Positions 1-6,697 of a DNA stretch of 22,479 nucleotides are shown here, piece by piece. The stretch's first letter is position 1. Every line of letters begins with the position of its first letter. A program made the position numbers and the translations under genes. A model generated the notes under the pieces. The model saw only the letters and a list, made by a program, of their open reading frames with translations, did not search any database and was not told where the DNA came from. Source of the DNA: a virus; IMG/VR virus record IMGVR_UViG_3300025276_000235, positions 1 through 22,479 of that record, one strand, 5' to 3'.

Positions 1-64
1 AGGTATGAGCCCGAGTTTGACTGGGCAAAAGATAAGTACCCAAAGAAGGAGAGAAGAGACATGA
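1..64 (+). other. Upstream coding sequence of unresolved frame
   Basis: Two frames are open from the left edge. Frame 1 runs without a stop straight into the primase-helicase and reads as a hydrophilic, protein-like stretch (…FDWAKDKYPKKERRD). Frame 2 stops at TGA 62-64, overlapping the ATG at 61 in an ATGA junction. The local context ACATGAC recurs at the ATGA junctions 2091, 5730 and 8591. Frame 1 would mean that the primase has an N-terminal extension outside the window, and frame 2 would mean a separate upstream gene. I cannot decide from 60 bases. Confidence 0.5.
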
Positions 65-1467
65 CTGCTGACGTTATCCCGACCACCAAGACCATACTTA
101 CTACAGGTAAGGGCAAGTATGTAGACATGAGGGGCATCAAAGCCTCTGTCATGGAAGATTATGGTGTAATGACCTTTGATACGACACAAGAGTACAAGTA
201 CCCTAGTGGTGGCGTGAAGGTTCGTAACCTTACAGAGAAAGGCTTCTGGGCTAAAGACGGGTTCAAGGGTGACGAGTTGTTCGGCATGAACTTCTTTACC
301 GCTGGATCATCTAAGATGTTGACCATCACTGAGGGAGAGCTGGACGCCCTGTCTGTGTCGCAGATGCTTAAGTCTGGTACCTACACTAACCCCGTGGTGT
401 CGTTGCCCTCTGCTACCCCCTCTAAGAAGCTGTGGGAGAACTGTAGTGAATGGATCAATAGCTTCGAAAAGATCATTATCAGTGTTGACGGAGATGAAGC
501 TGGAAATGCTATTGCCACTAAAATTTCAAAGCTGTTCCCTAACAAGACCTACAGGGTGTCGCATGACAAGTACAAAGACGCTAACGAGTTTCTACAGGCT
601 GGGGCTGGACAGGAGTTTAAGTCTGCTTGGTGGAACGCTAAGAAGTATGTTCCTGACAATGTTCTTAACACTGCTGATCAGTTCCTTAAGCTGTTTAGAG
701 AAACTCCCGACCATCAGTTTGTGCCTACAGGTATCCAATCCCTTGACGACAAAATCATGGGACTCATGCAAGGTCACTTTACCGTCATTAAGGCACCCAC
801 TGGTATCGGCAAGACAGAGGTAATGCGGTACTTAGAGTACAACCTGATACAACGTAACGTACCATTCGCTAGTTGGCACTTAGAGGAGACAAAGCTTAGG
901 AGCCTCTTAGGGCTTGTTAGTTACCAGTTGGGCATGAACGTGACCCGAAGAGACCTGATCGACGCTTGTGGTGCCACTGAGCAAGTGGAAGACGCCATCA
1001 GGAAGGTAGCTGCTAACGAGTGTATCTATCAGTTCTTCTTAGGTGACGGTCAGGGTACTGAAGAGTTGTGTGAGCAGATTAGATACTTCCGTGAGGCTTG
1101 CGGTGTTCGTTATGTATTCTTTGAGCCTATCCAAGATGTAGTCTCAGGTCGAAACGAGAGTTCTAAGGAAGAATTGTTGTCGGACTTGTCTGTACGGTTG
1201 TCTAAGTTAGCAGCAGAGCTTAACGTAGGTATCATCACTATCGCACACACTAACGATGATGGTGATCCGAAGTACTGTAAAATGATTGGACAAAGGGCTT
1301 CAGTTATTATAGACCTTAGTAGAGACAAAGAAGCAGAGGACGATCAGGAAAGAAACACAACTACCTTGAAGGTCGAGAAGAACCGCCCATGTAGTGAAGA
1401 GGGTTACGCTGGTTCACTACGGTTTAACATGGACACTTTTACTTTACAGGAACTAGACTATGGATAA
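61..1467 (+). CDS. T7 gp4-like primase-helicase (TOPRIM plus RecA-like helicase)
   Basis: This is a bifunctional replication protein that primes lagging-strand synthesis and unwinds DNA at the phage fork. The TOPRIM domain has the glutamate motif TEGELDALS (E91) and the acidic motif VDGDEAG (D143, D145). The helicase domain has Walker A APTGIGKT (245-252), a catalytic-type glutamate in HLEET (E275/E276), a sensor histidine in IAHTND (H396) and a late arginine (R442) where T7 gp4 has its arginine finger. At the Walker B position FFEPIQD replaces the usual hydrophobic-D pattern, so the aspartate is a glutamate (E355). No zinc-ribbon primase domain lies downstream of this ATG. The start aligns roughly with the internal start of the short T7 form gp4B, and an AAGGAG sits 9 bases upstream. 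The frame stays open to the window edge, so a longer form is possible. It overlaps the next gene by 8 bases. Confidence 0.93.
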   Translation: MTADVIPTTKTILTTGKGKYVDMRGIKASVMEDYGVMTFDTTQEYKYPSGGVKVRNLTEKGFWAKDGFKGDELFGMNFFTAGSSKMLTITEGELDALSVSQMLKSGTYTNPVVSLPSATPSKKLWENCSEWINSFEKIIISVDGDEAGNAIATKISKLFPNKTYRVSHDKYKDANEFLQAGAGQEFKSAWWNAKKYVPDNVLNTADQFLKLFRETPDHQFVPTGIQSLDDKIMGLMQGHFTVIKAPTGIGKTEVMRYLEYNLIQRNVPFASWHLEETKLRSLLGLVSYQLGMNVTRRDLIDACGATEQVEDAIRKVAANECIYQFFLGDGQGTEELCEQIRYFREACGVRYVFFEPIQDVVSGRNESSKEELLSDLSVRLSKLAAELNVGIITIAHTNDDGDPKYCKMIGQRASVIIDLSRDKEAEDDQERNTTTLKVEKNRPCSEEGYAGSLRFNMDTFTLQELDYG

Positions 1468-1723
1468 TACAGTGCCGATAGATGATGACATGGACGAGCA
1501 AGACTACTACAACTACAACGAAGTTTACACGGTGATCGTACCAGTACTTGACGGGCCACAGGACATCATAGTAAGGCTAGGCATGGACAGTGAGTACGAC
1601 CCAGAAGCTTGGACACTACTGGGCGCCTACGGAGATACAGACGGAGAGGTCTATGATCTTAATATGGAGCAGTACTGCATGGCTATAGAGTTAGTGCAGA
1701 CAATACACAGGAGATTGATATAA
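1460..1723 (+). CDS. Very acidic 87-aa orphan protein, lysine-free
   Basis: I do not recognise this 87-residue protein. By count it has 20 Asp/Glu residues against three Arg and no Lys, a net charge near -17. Asp and Tyr are concentrated at the N-terminus (IDDDMDEQDYYNYNE). There is no signal peptide or membrane segment. The ATG follows CAGGA with 8-base spacing and overlaps the primase-helicase end. The stop overlaps the next start as TAATG. It lies between helicase and polymerase and is presumably co-expressed with them. Such charge is compatible with a DNA-mimic or replication-accessory role, but that is inference from composition only. Confidence 0.8.
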   Translation: MDNTVPIDDDMDEQDYYNYNEVYTVIVPVLDGPQDIIVRLGMDSEYDPEAWTLLGAYGDTDGEVYDLNMEQYCMAIELVQTIHRRLI

Positions 1724-2094
1724 TGCCAGAACTAAAGGAAGACTCTAGCGAGAAGGAAGGCTGGGTTTATGTAGGTCGTAAGAAGAGTGGGGAAGCTAAG
1801 TTTAGAAAGTACACTAATCAAACTTTAGAGCATGTTACAGCTTATCTGGACTCAAAAGAACTAACTTATTTTGTGTACGAAGACCAGTGTTTGATATTTA
1901 TCTACAAGGTTAAAGAGCCAAAGAAAAAACACAGCCCCAGATATTCCTACTACTACACTACTGGGCAGTGGGGTGGAACATCGAGACGCAAGCACTACCA
2001 CTCAGACGGTATTGAACACTTTGTTGAAAAGTACTACAAAACTTATGACGAAGAGAAGGCATACTGGGATGCAAAAGAAGGGGAAGACACATGA
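1723..2094 (+). CDS. Hypothetical protein, 123 aa, Tyr/Lys-rich
   Basis: No recognisable domain. The protein is hydrophilic with mixed charge and an unusual density of tyrosine and histidine in its middle (SYYYTTGQWGG, RKHYHSDG), then an acidic tail ending in EGEDT. The start is supported by AGGAG nine bases upstream. It overlaps the preceding stop by one base (TAATG) and the polymerase start by four (ATGA), so it is coupled between two replication genes. Soluble and cytoplasmic by appearance. A polymerase or helicase accessory role is only suggested by its position. Confidence 0.8.
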   Translation: MPELKEDSSEKEGWVYVGRKKSGEAKFRKYTNQTLEHVTAYLDSKELTYFVYEDQCLIFIYKVKEPKKKHSPRYSYYYTTGQWGGTSRRKHYHSDGIEHFVEKYYKTYDEEKAYWDAKEGEDT

Positions 2095-3947
2095 CTGTAT
2101 TCGACATTGAAACTGACGGGTTCTTGGACAAGCTAACCAAGATACACGTTGTAAGCTATAAGACCCCTGACATGCTAGACCCTGTGTCTATCTTTGACTA
2201 TGATGAAATGCGAAAGTTCTTCTTGAGCCAAGACACGCTCATCGGACACTTCATTGTAGGCTTCGATGTTCCTGCTATCGAAAAGGTCTTGGGCATTAAG
2301 ATTACTGCAAGACTTATCGACACACTGAGTGTCAGTTGGTACCTGTCACCAGACAGGGGCAGTCATGGTCTTGCATCTTACGGTGAAGACTTCGGTGTGC
2401 CCAAGCCTATAATAGAGGACTGGGACAACATGTTCAGGGACGATTATGCTCACCGTTGTCAGGAAGACGTTAAGATCAACTTTCGTCTGTGGTCGATACA
2501 AGAGCAGAAGCTTGACCGTTTGTATCTTAACGACTTCGACAAGTTTAGGTTCTTAGACTACCTGACAACCAAGATGCAGACTGCTAGGGAGCAAGCTGAC
2601 AATGGCTGGCGTTTAGATCATGTCTTAGCTAACGACTTGTTAGTTAGGTGGGAAGCAGCCAAGGCAGTTAAGGTCGATCAGTTGGTGCAAGTTATGCCCC
2701 ATAAGCAACACTGGGTTATGAAGCACAAGCCGTCACTAGATCGTATGACCCTTAAGAATGGCTTACCTTCTGCTGCTGCAACTAAGTGGTTTGAGTTGTT
2801 GGCTGAGGCTAAGTACCCCATGACTACAGAGAGCCTACGGCACTGCCACAAGACTGATCCAGCTAACCCTAATTCACCAGATCAGGTGAAAGAGTGGCTG
2901 TTCTCTATGGGCTGGGAGCCCTGTACGTTTAACTTCATCAAGGAGGGTGATCCTGTCAACATGATTGAAAGGAAGGTACCACAAATCCGTAAGGACGGTG
3001 AACTATGTAACAGTGTTAAGCGTCTTATAGACGTCAATGAAGGTGTAGCCCTACTAGACGGTCTTACTGTGTTGTCGCACCGTATCGGTATCGTCAAGTC
3101 GTTTATCTCTTGTGAGAGAGGCGGGTTCCTCAAGGCTACCATCAGTGGTCTGACTAATACCTTTAGGTTCAAGCACTCACGGCCTTTGGTTAACCTGCCT
3201 TCAGTGGACAAGCCTTACGGTCAGGAAATCCGTAGCTGTCTGATAGCAAGGGAAGGTATGACCTTGTGTGGTGCTGATATGGTTAGTTTAGAGGATACTA
3301 CTAAGCGTCACTACATGAAGGCTTTTGACCCTGACTACGTTAACGAAATGTCTAAGGAAGGGTTTGACCCTCACCTTGACCTTGCTAAGTTTACTGGTGC
3401 TGTCACACAGGAAGACATTGACAAGCACAACTCTGGTGAAGTTAGCCTTAAGGCTATTCGTAAGAACTACAAGGTGGTGAACTACAGTGCCACGTATGGC
3501 GTAGGAGCCTTTAAGCTGGCCCGTGAGACAGGCCTTACACAAACGGCAGCAGCTAACCTACTAGAAGCTTTCTGGGCTCGTAACTGGTCCATACAGAATG
3601 TAGCTAACAACGCTAAGGTCAGGGAACTGATGGGCAAGACTTGGATACAAAATCCTGTGTCAAAGTTTTGGCATGTGTTGCGTAGTGACAAGGACAGGTT
3701 CAGCACACTAAACCAAAGCACAGGTGTCTACTGCTTTGACACTTGGGTTAGTTACGTCAGGGCTGCTGGTGTTAAGATACTTGGGCAGTTCCATGACGAG
3801 GTAATTGCAGAGATACCAAAAGGTGACGAAGAAGCACTAGCTACTACACTAAAAGTCTGCATGACTTACACTAACGACCATGTAAATCTAAACATACCAT
3901 TAGGCATCGACTATTCTTTTGGTAAAAGTTATGCAGAAATTCACTAA
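2091..3947 (+). CDS. Family A DNA polymerase with 3'-5' exonuclease domain
   Basis: Replicative DNA polymerase of the Pol I/T7 gp5 family, 618 residues, somewhat shorter than the roughly 700 of T7 gp5. The N-terminal proofreading domain keeps the metal-binding acids D5 and E7 (FDIETDG), D59 (GFDVP) and D126 (CQEDV). The usual Exo II Asn and Exo III Tyr are replaced by F54 and R122. The polymerase domain has motif A at D396 to E401 (ADMVSLE), motif B RKNYK…NYSATYG (R457, K461, Y465, Y469) and motif C FHDEV (H568, D569). Y465 is the equivalent of E. coli Pol I F762 and T7 Y526. AAGGGG lies seven bases before the ATG. No 5'-3' nuclease domain is fused; a separate gene at 4685 supplies it. Confidence 0.97.
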   Translation: MTVFDIETDGFLDKLTKIHVVSYKTPDMLDPVSIFDYDEMRKFFLSQDTLIGHFIVGFDVPAIEKVLGIKITARLIDTLSVSWYLSPDRGSHGLASYGEDFGVPKPIIEDWDNMFRDDYAHRCQEDVKINFRLWSIQEQKLDRLYLNDFDKFRFLDYLTTKMQTAREQADNGWRLDHVLANDLLVRWEAAKAVKVDQLVQVMPHKQHWVMKHKPSLDRMTLKNGLPSAAATKWFELLAEAKYPMTTESLRHCHKTDPANPNSPDQVKEWLFSMGWEPCTFNFIKEGDPVNMIERKVPQIRKDGELCNSVKRLIDVNEGVALLDGLTVLSHRIGIVKSFISCERGGFLKATISGLTNTFRFKHSRPLVNLPSVDKPYGQEIRSCLIAREGMTLCGADMVSLEDTTKRHYMKAFDPDYVNEMSKEGFDPHLDLAKFTGAVTQEDIDKHNSGEVSLKAIRKNYKVVNYSATYGVGAFKLARETGLTQTAAANLLEAFWARNWSIQNVANNAKVRELMGKTWIQNPVSKFWHVLRSDKDRFSTLNQSTGVYCFDTWVSYVRAAGVKILGQFHDEVIAEIPKGDEEALATTLKVCMTYTNDHVNLNIPLGIDYSFGKSYAEIH

Positions 3948-3953
3948 AGGGGG

Positions 3954-3983
3954 TTGAAAGACCTCTTATCACTACTATATACT
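3954..3983 (+). promoter_or_regulatory. Putative sigma70-like promoter before the SSB gene
   Basis: The 63-base gap after the polymerase, one of the few real gaps in this arm, holds TTGAAA (3954-3959), an 18-base spacer and TATACT (3978-3983), each close to the bacterial consensus. It would give extra transcription of the binding protein and downstream genes by host RNA polymerase. No T7-type RNA polymerase gene is seen here. The -35 overlaps an imperfect GC-rich hairpin just after the polymerase stop. Confidence 0.5.
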
Positions 3984-4010
3984 ATAAACACTCAGACAAA
4001 GGAATGTAAA

Positions 4011-4505
4011 ATGAGTAAAGCAAGAACTATCGTGATGAACGGCTTCGTAGAGTATGCACGGGTCTTCAAAGAGAACATGGATAGCAACCCTGACTTCCAC
4101 CCTACAGGGCAATTTAACATGAACTTCTATCCGTCCACAGATGCAGACTTAGAAATGTTCTGGGAAGCTGGCGTAGCAAAAGAGTTCCGAGGACACAAGC
4201 GTCTTAAAGACCCACGTAACGGTGATGGGTATGGTATCGGCCAGTACATTCGTCTCAAGCGTGACAACGTAAACCCCGTAGCAGAGGCACTGGGTGGCGC
4301 CCCACAGGTTGTTAACTGGTCAGGTGATGAGTTGACTAAGGGTGCTGCTTGGTCGTTCGCTGACGGTGAGCTGGGTAACGGTACTGAAGTGCGTGTCAAG
4401 GTCACTGTGTATGGTGAAGGTGATCGTACAGGAAGCCGTGTCGATAAGATCGGCGTGACTAATTTGGTACAGTACCAGTCCACCGTATCAGAGGATGGCT
4501 TCTAA
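4011..4505 (+). CDS. Single-stranded DNA-binding protein, gp2.5-like
   Basis: A 164-residue protein expected to coat single-stranded DNA during phage replication and recombination. The overall pattern fits the phage SSB group, with conserved stretches TGQFNMNFYP and GIGQYIRLKRD, and a C-terminal acidic tail ending in an aromatic residue (SEDGF), the hallmark by which T7 gp2.5 contacts polymerase and helicase. The open frame extends to a TTG at 3954, but the ATG at 4011 has AAAGGA seven bases upstream and gives the expected N-terminus MSKARTIV. It sits between the polymerase and the 5'-3' exonuclease. Confidence 0.85.
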   Translation: MSKARTIVMNGFVEYARVFKENMDSNPDFHPTGQFNMNFYPSTDADLEMFWEAGVAKEFRGHKRLKDPRNGDGYGIGQYIRLKRDNVNPVAEALGGAPQVVNWSGDELTKGAAWSFADGELGNGTEVRVKVTVYGEGDRTGSRVDKIGVTNLVQYQSTVSEDGF

Positions 4506-4700
4506 GTGAAGCTTATTACCCTTAGCCAAGAAGCATGGGGGCCTGACGATAGTCGTGAGGCTTCCTACTCATCTTCTAATGTAAACACTATTGAAGACTT
4601 CCTAGACCACTGTCAGAACGTGGCTAGGGTTGCTGGGTTTGGAGACTTAGCTATAGGCTCAAAGTACATGGGCGGAGAAGAAGTATGGTCCCAGTTTTAA
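4506..4700 (+). CDS. Hypothetical protein, 64 aa, GTG start
   Basis: Small unrecognised protein starting at a GTG directly after the TAA of the binding-protein gene. The sequence is mildly acidic with a serine-rich segment (SYSSSNVN) and no membrane segment. The 3' end overlaps the exonuclease start by 16 bases, so it fills exactly the space between two replication genes, which is the main reason to believe it is coding. No function can be assigned. Confidence 0.65.
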   Translation: MKLITLSQEAWGPDDSREASYSSSNVNTIEDFLDHCQNVARVAGFGDLAIGSKYMGGEEVWSQF

Positions 4701-5425
4701 AGACTATCGTGGATGGCGACATAGTGGCATACCGTGCTGCCGCCCACAAAGTAGAAGACAATGACGGTAAGCGTGAGTGTACTGCGGTAGAGGCCTTAGA
4801 GTATGCTAAATCGTTTATGAAAGAGATACTGGCAGAGTGTTCCTTCTATAATGACAGTCGTGACTACTCTGTCTACCTAACTGGCAAGGGCAACTTTCGT
4901 TTCGATATTGCAAAGACTGCGGTCTACAAAGGAAACAGAAGTGATAAGCCTAAGCCGCCCATGTTGCCAGTTATTCGCAGGTATCTGTCTGAGGAGTGGG
5001 GTGCTATTACCTCAGAAGGAGAAGAAGCAGACGACCTAATAGCTATAGACGCAGCTAACACTGGCTATCGTGCAGTTGTAGCTACCATCGACAAAGACAT
5101 GCTGCAAATCAAGGGCCTTCACTACAACCTAACTAAGAAGACCTTTACCTATATGGACAGGTTTGACGGACTACACTGGTTCTACAAACAGATTCTTATG
5201 GGGGATGCAGCAGATAACATCAAGGGTCTACACAGAGTGGGTCCAGTTAAGGCAGAGGACATGCTAGTTCATTGCACTAACGAGAAAGAGTTGTATCACG
5301 CTGTGGTACATCGGTATGACGGAGATGAAGAGAGGGTACTGGAAAATGCCCGACTACTGTGGCTAAGACGAACGGAGGGAGAGTTATGGGTTCCGCCGCA
5401 TCATCGAAAGCCAAAGGCCGCTTAG
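4685..5425 (+). CDS. 5'-3' exonuclease / flap endonuclease, T7 gp6-like
   Basis: FEN-family nuclease (246 aa) that would remove RNA primers and process 5' flaps during replication and recombination. Visible features are the N-terminal metal ligands VDGD (D10, D12), the YKGNR arch motif (81-85), the acidic cluster EGEEADD (E114, D116, D117), TIDKDM (D136, D138), and a helix-3-turn-helix region MGDAADNIKGLHRVGP with D174 and D177. The length fits the stand-alone phage form. The start is preceded by GGAG at seven bases. It supplies the activity missing from the polymerase at 2091 and overlaps the next gene. Confidence 0.94.
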   Translation: MVPVLKTIVDGDIVAYRAAAHKVEDNDGKRECTAVEALEYAKSFMKEILAECSFYNDSRDYSVYLTGKGNFRFDIAKTAVYKGNRSDKPKPPMLPVIRRYLSEEWGAITSEGEEADDLIAIDAANTGYRAVVATIDKDMLQIKGLHYNLTKKTFTYMDRFDGLHWFYKQILMGDAADNIKGLHRVGPVKAEDMLVHCTNEKELYHAVVHRYDGDEERVLENARLLWLRRTEGELWVPPHHRKPKAA

Positions 5426-5733
5426 GTCAACAAGAGATAAGGGATAAGATACTGAAGACCTTCCCAACACTAGAACCTGACGATGTTAGGTCAACGGCTA
5501 TGGGCCAACAAGGGGAAGACATTCAGTTAAGTCCAAGGGCAAGAGAGCTTATCCCTATCTCTGCTGAAGTAAAGCGCAGGAAGAACTTGAAGACTATCTA
5601 TGACTTTGTTGACCAAGCCAAACAAGGCGGTGAGTATGAGCCAGTAGTTTTCTTTAGGGCAGACAGACAAGAGTGGCTAGTAATCACTAAACTAGATCAC
5701 TACATGGAACTACTAAAAGGATGGAAGACATGA
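5386..5733 (+). CDS. PD-(D/E)XK nuclease, possible Holliday junction resolvase
   Basis: A 115-residue protein with the order expected of a PD-(D/E)XK nuclease: E17 in GQQEIRDKI, D45 in GEDIQLS, then E61-x-K63 in SAEVKRRK and a glutamine on the next helix (Q77). The small size and position after the flap nuclease suggest a junction-resolving or recombination endonuclease like T7 gp3, but the family assignment is inference from the motif. I chose the ATG at 5386 because GGAGG lies seven bases upstream. A GTG at 5359 in the same frame is less well placed. It overlaps the 3' end of the exonuclease and ends in an ATGA junction. Confidence 0.75.
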   Translation: MGSAASSKAKGRLGQQEIRDKILKTFPTLEPDDVRSTAMGQQGEDIQLSPRARELIPISAEVKRRKNLKTIYDFVDQAKQGGEYEPVVFFRADRQEWLVITKLDHYMELLKGWKT

Positions 5734-5909
5734 CTATAACTAAGTTACTAAGCGAACCCAGAGTAGATGAACGGGGTTTAACAAAGGTTCTTGTTGAGTA
5801 TTTGGGTAAACCTTTAGACATGACCCTAGCAAGTTACTCTGCTAAGGCAGTTGTAGATCACTTTAAGCACACGAACACGCCTTACATATTTGGCTATGAA
5901 GGCGCCTAA
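5730..5909 (+). CDS. Hypothetical protein, 59 aa
   Basis: Unrecognised short protein beginning MTITKLLSEP. An in-frame ATG at 5721 exists, but the AAAGG directly abuts it. The ATG at 5730 has that site at nine bases and overlaps the previous TGA as ATGA, the common junction here. The stop overlaps the next start as TAATG. No membrane or motif signal. Its place between the nuclease and the MazG-like gene suggests a replication-era accessory role only by association. Confidence 0.65.
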   Translation: MTITKLLSEPRVDERGLTKVLVEYLGKPLDMTLASYSAKAVVDHFKHTNTPYIFGYEGA

Positions 5910-6073
5910 TGTCCGTATACCATAGCGACCAAGAGTTACTTGGTGTTGTGGAAGACTTTGGGCTACTTCAACTAATGTTAGACGCAGGTTTGACACAGGA
6001 TGAAGTAGCCCTTCACTTGCACCACACAGGTTTAATAGACTTAGATGAGTACTTAAATGAGGAGGACTACTAA
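5909..6073 (+). CDS. Acidic 54-aa protein without Lys or Arg
   Basis: A small gene that fills the space between 5909 and the MazG-like gene. The 54-residue product has 13 Asp/Glu and no lysine or arginine at all, a net charge near -13. It reads as mostly helical (EDFGLLQLMLDAGLT, DEVALHLHHTGLI) and ends in NEEDY. The ATG overlaps the previous stop (TAATG). The last codons contain the AGGAGG that serves the next gene, one base after its stop. Function unknown; the composition would suit a DNA mimic or a protein-binding inhibitor. Confidence 0.7.
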   Translation: MSVYHSDQELLGVVEDFGLLQLMLDAGLTQDEVALHLHHTGLIDLDEYLNEEDY

Positions 6074-6074
6074 G

Positions 6075-6512
6075 ATGATTACCCAAGATGACATAGACGC
6101 CTTCATGGAGATGAAATCTGACATCTCTATCACCCAGTTTCCCATATTTGCTGATGCGACACCACAAGAGATGGTTACACAGTTCGTTGACCATATGGGT
6201 CAGCCTATGGACAAAGAGTACAAGCTGGGCTCAGACTTAGAGGACTTTAGGTTTACCTTAATACGTGAGGAGTTCTACGAGGTTGTAGACGAGACAGAGC
6301 CACACGCTAGGTTAAAAGAGTTAGCTGATCTGCTGTATGTAGTGTACGGATATGCTGTTACCTTTGGTTGGGACTTAGACGAAGCATTTAAGCGGGTACA
6401 TGAGTCCAACATGTCAAAGTTGGATGAAGATGGTAAGCCCATTAAAGACCAACACGGTAAGGTTATGAAGGGTCCGAACTATAAACCACCTAACTTGAAA
6501 GACTTAGTATGA
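6075..6512 (+). CDS. MazG-like nucleotide pyrophosphohydrolase
   Basis: Member of the all-alpha NTP pyrophosphatase superfamily (145 aa), which cleaves nucleoside triphosphates to monophosphate and pyrophosphate. The metal-binding helices are visible as REEFYEVVDE (E65, E66, E69) followed by KELADLLYV (E82, D85), the EExxE plus ExxD pattern of MazG/PRA-PH folds. A later ESNMSKLDEDGKP segment is also typical of phage forms. An upstream in-frame ATG at 6057 exists, but AGGAGG nine bases before 6075 supports the shorter start. Next to ribonucleotide reductase it probably helps nucleotide recycling. A role in lowering (p)ppGpp is proposed for phage MazG but is not shown here. Confidence 0.85.
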   Translation: MITQDDIDAFMEMKSDISITQFPIFADATPQEMVTQFVDHMGQPMDKEYKLGSDLEDFRFTLIREEFYEVVDETEPHARLKELADLLYVVYGYAVTFGWDLDEAFKRVHESNMSKLDEDGKPIKDQHGKVMKGPNYKPPNLKDLV

Positions 6513-6697
6513 ACTGGCTCACTAGGTACTGGAAATACTTACAGACTTGGCGGCTACACAGGGCGACCATAAAGCAGCTAAACACTCTGCCAGACTCTAT
6601 CTTAAAAGACGTAGGCATTAACCGTGGTGACATTAACCGTATGATCTGGTTAGACGAAGATATTATTCAAAGGGGAAAGAACAAAGATGAAAAGTAA
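6509..6697 (+). CDS. DUF1127 family protein, phage-encoded
   Basis: A 62-residue protein whose core (residues 22-42) has the DUF1127/YjiS signature: a leucine-rich helix, L-x-D-x-x-L-x-D-(IV)-G, then RGDI, here LPDSILKDVGINRGDI. The N-terminus is aromatic and basic (WLTRYWKYLQTWR). DUF1127 proteins are abundant in alphaproteobacteria. One in Rhodobacter (CcaF1) is reported as an RNA-binding factor affecting RNA maturation and turnover, and others influence phosphate and carbon metabolism. The start overlaps the MazG-like stop by four bases and the stop overlaps the reductase by eleven. Host origin is likely but not testable here. Confidence 0.8.
   Translation: MNWLTRYWKYLQTWRLHRATIKQLNTLPDSILKDVGINRGDINRMIWLDEDIIQRGKNKDEK

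Noticed and set aside
3947-3970. Rho-independent terminator after the polymerase
   Set aside because: The hairpin is imperfect with a bulge and is not followed by a T-run; it overlaps a plausible -35 box instead.
3954-4010. Longer N-terminus of the SSB from the TTG at 3954
   Set aside because: The extension encodes a non-family peptide over a promoter-like region, whereas ATG 4011 has a proper ribosome site.
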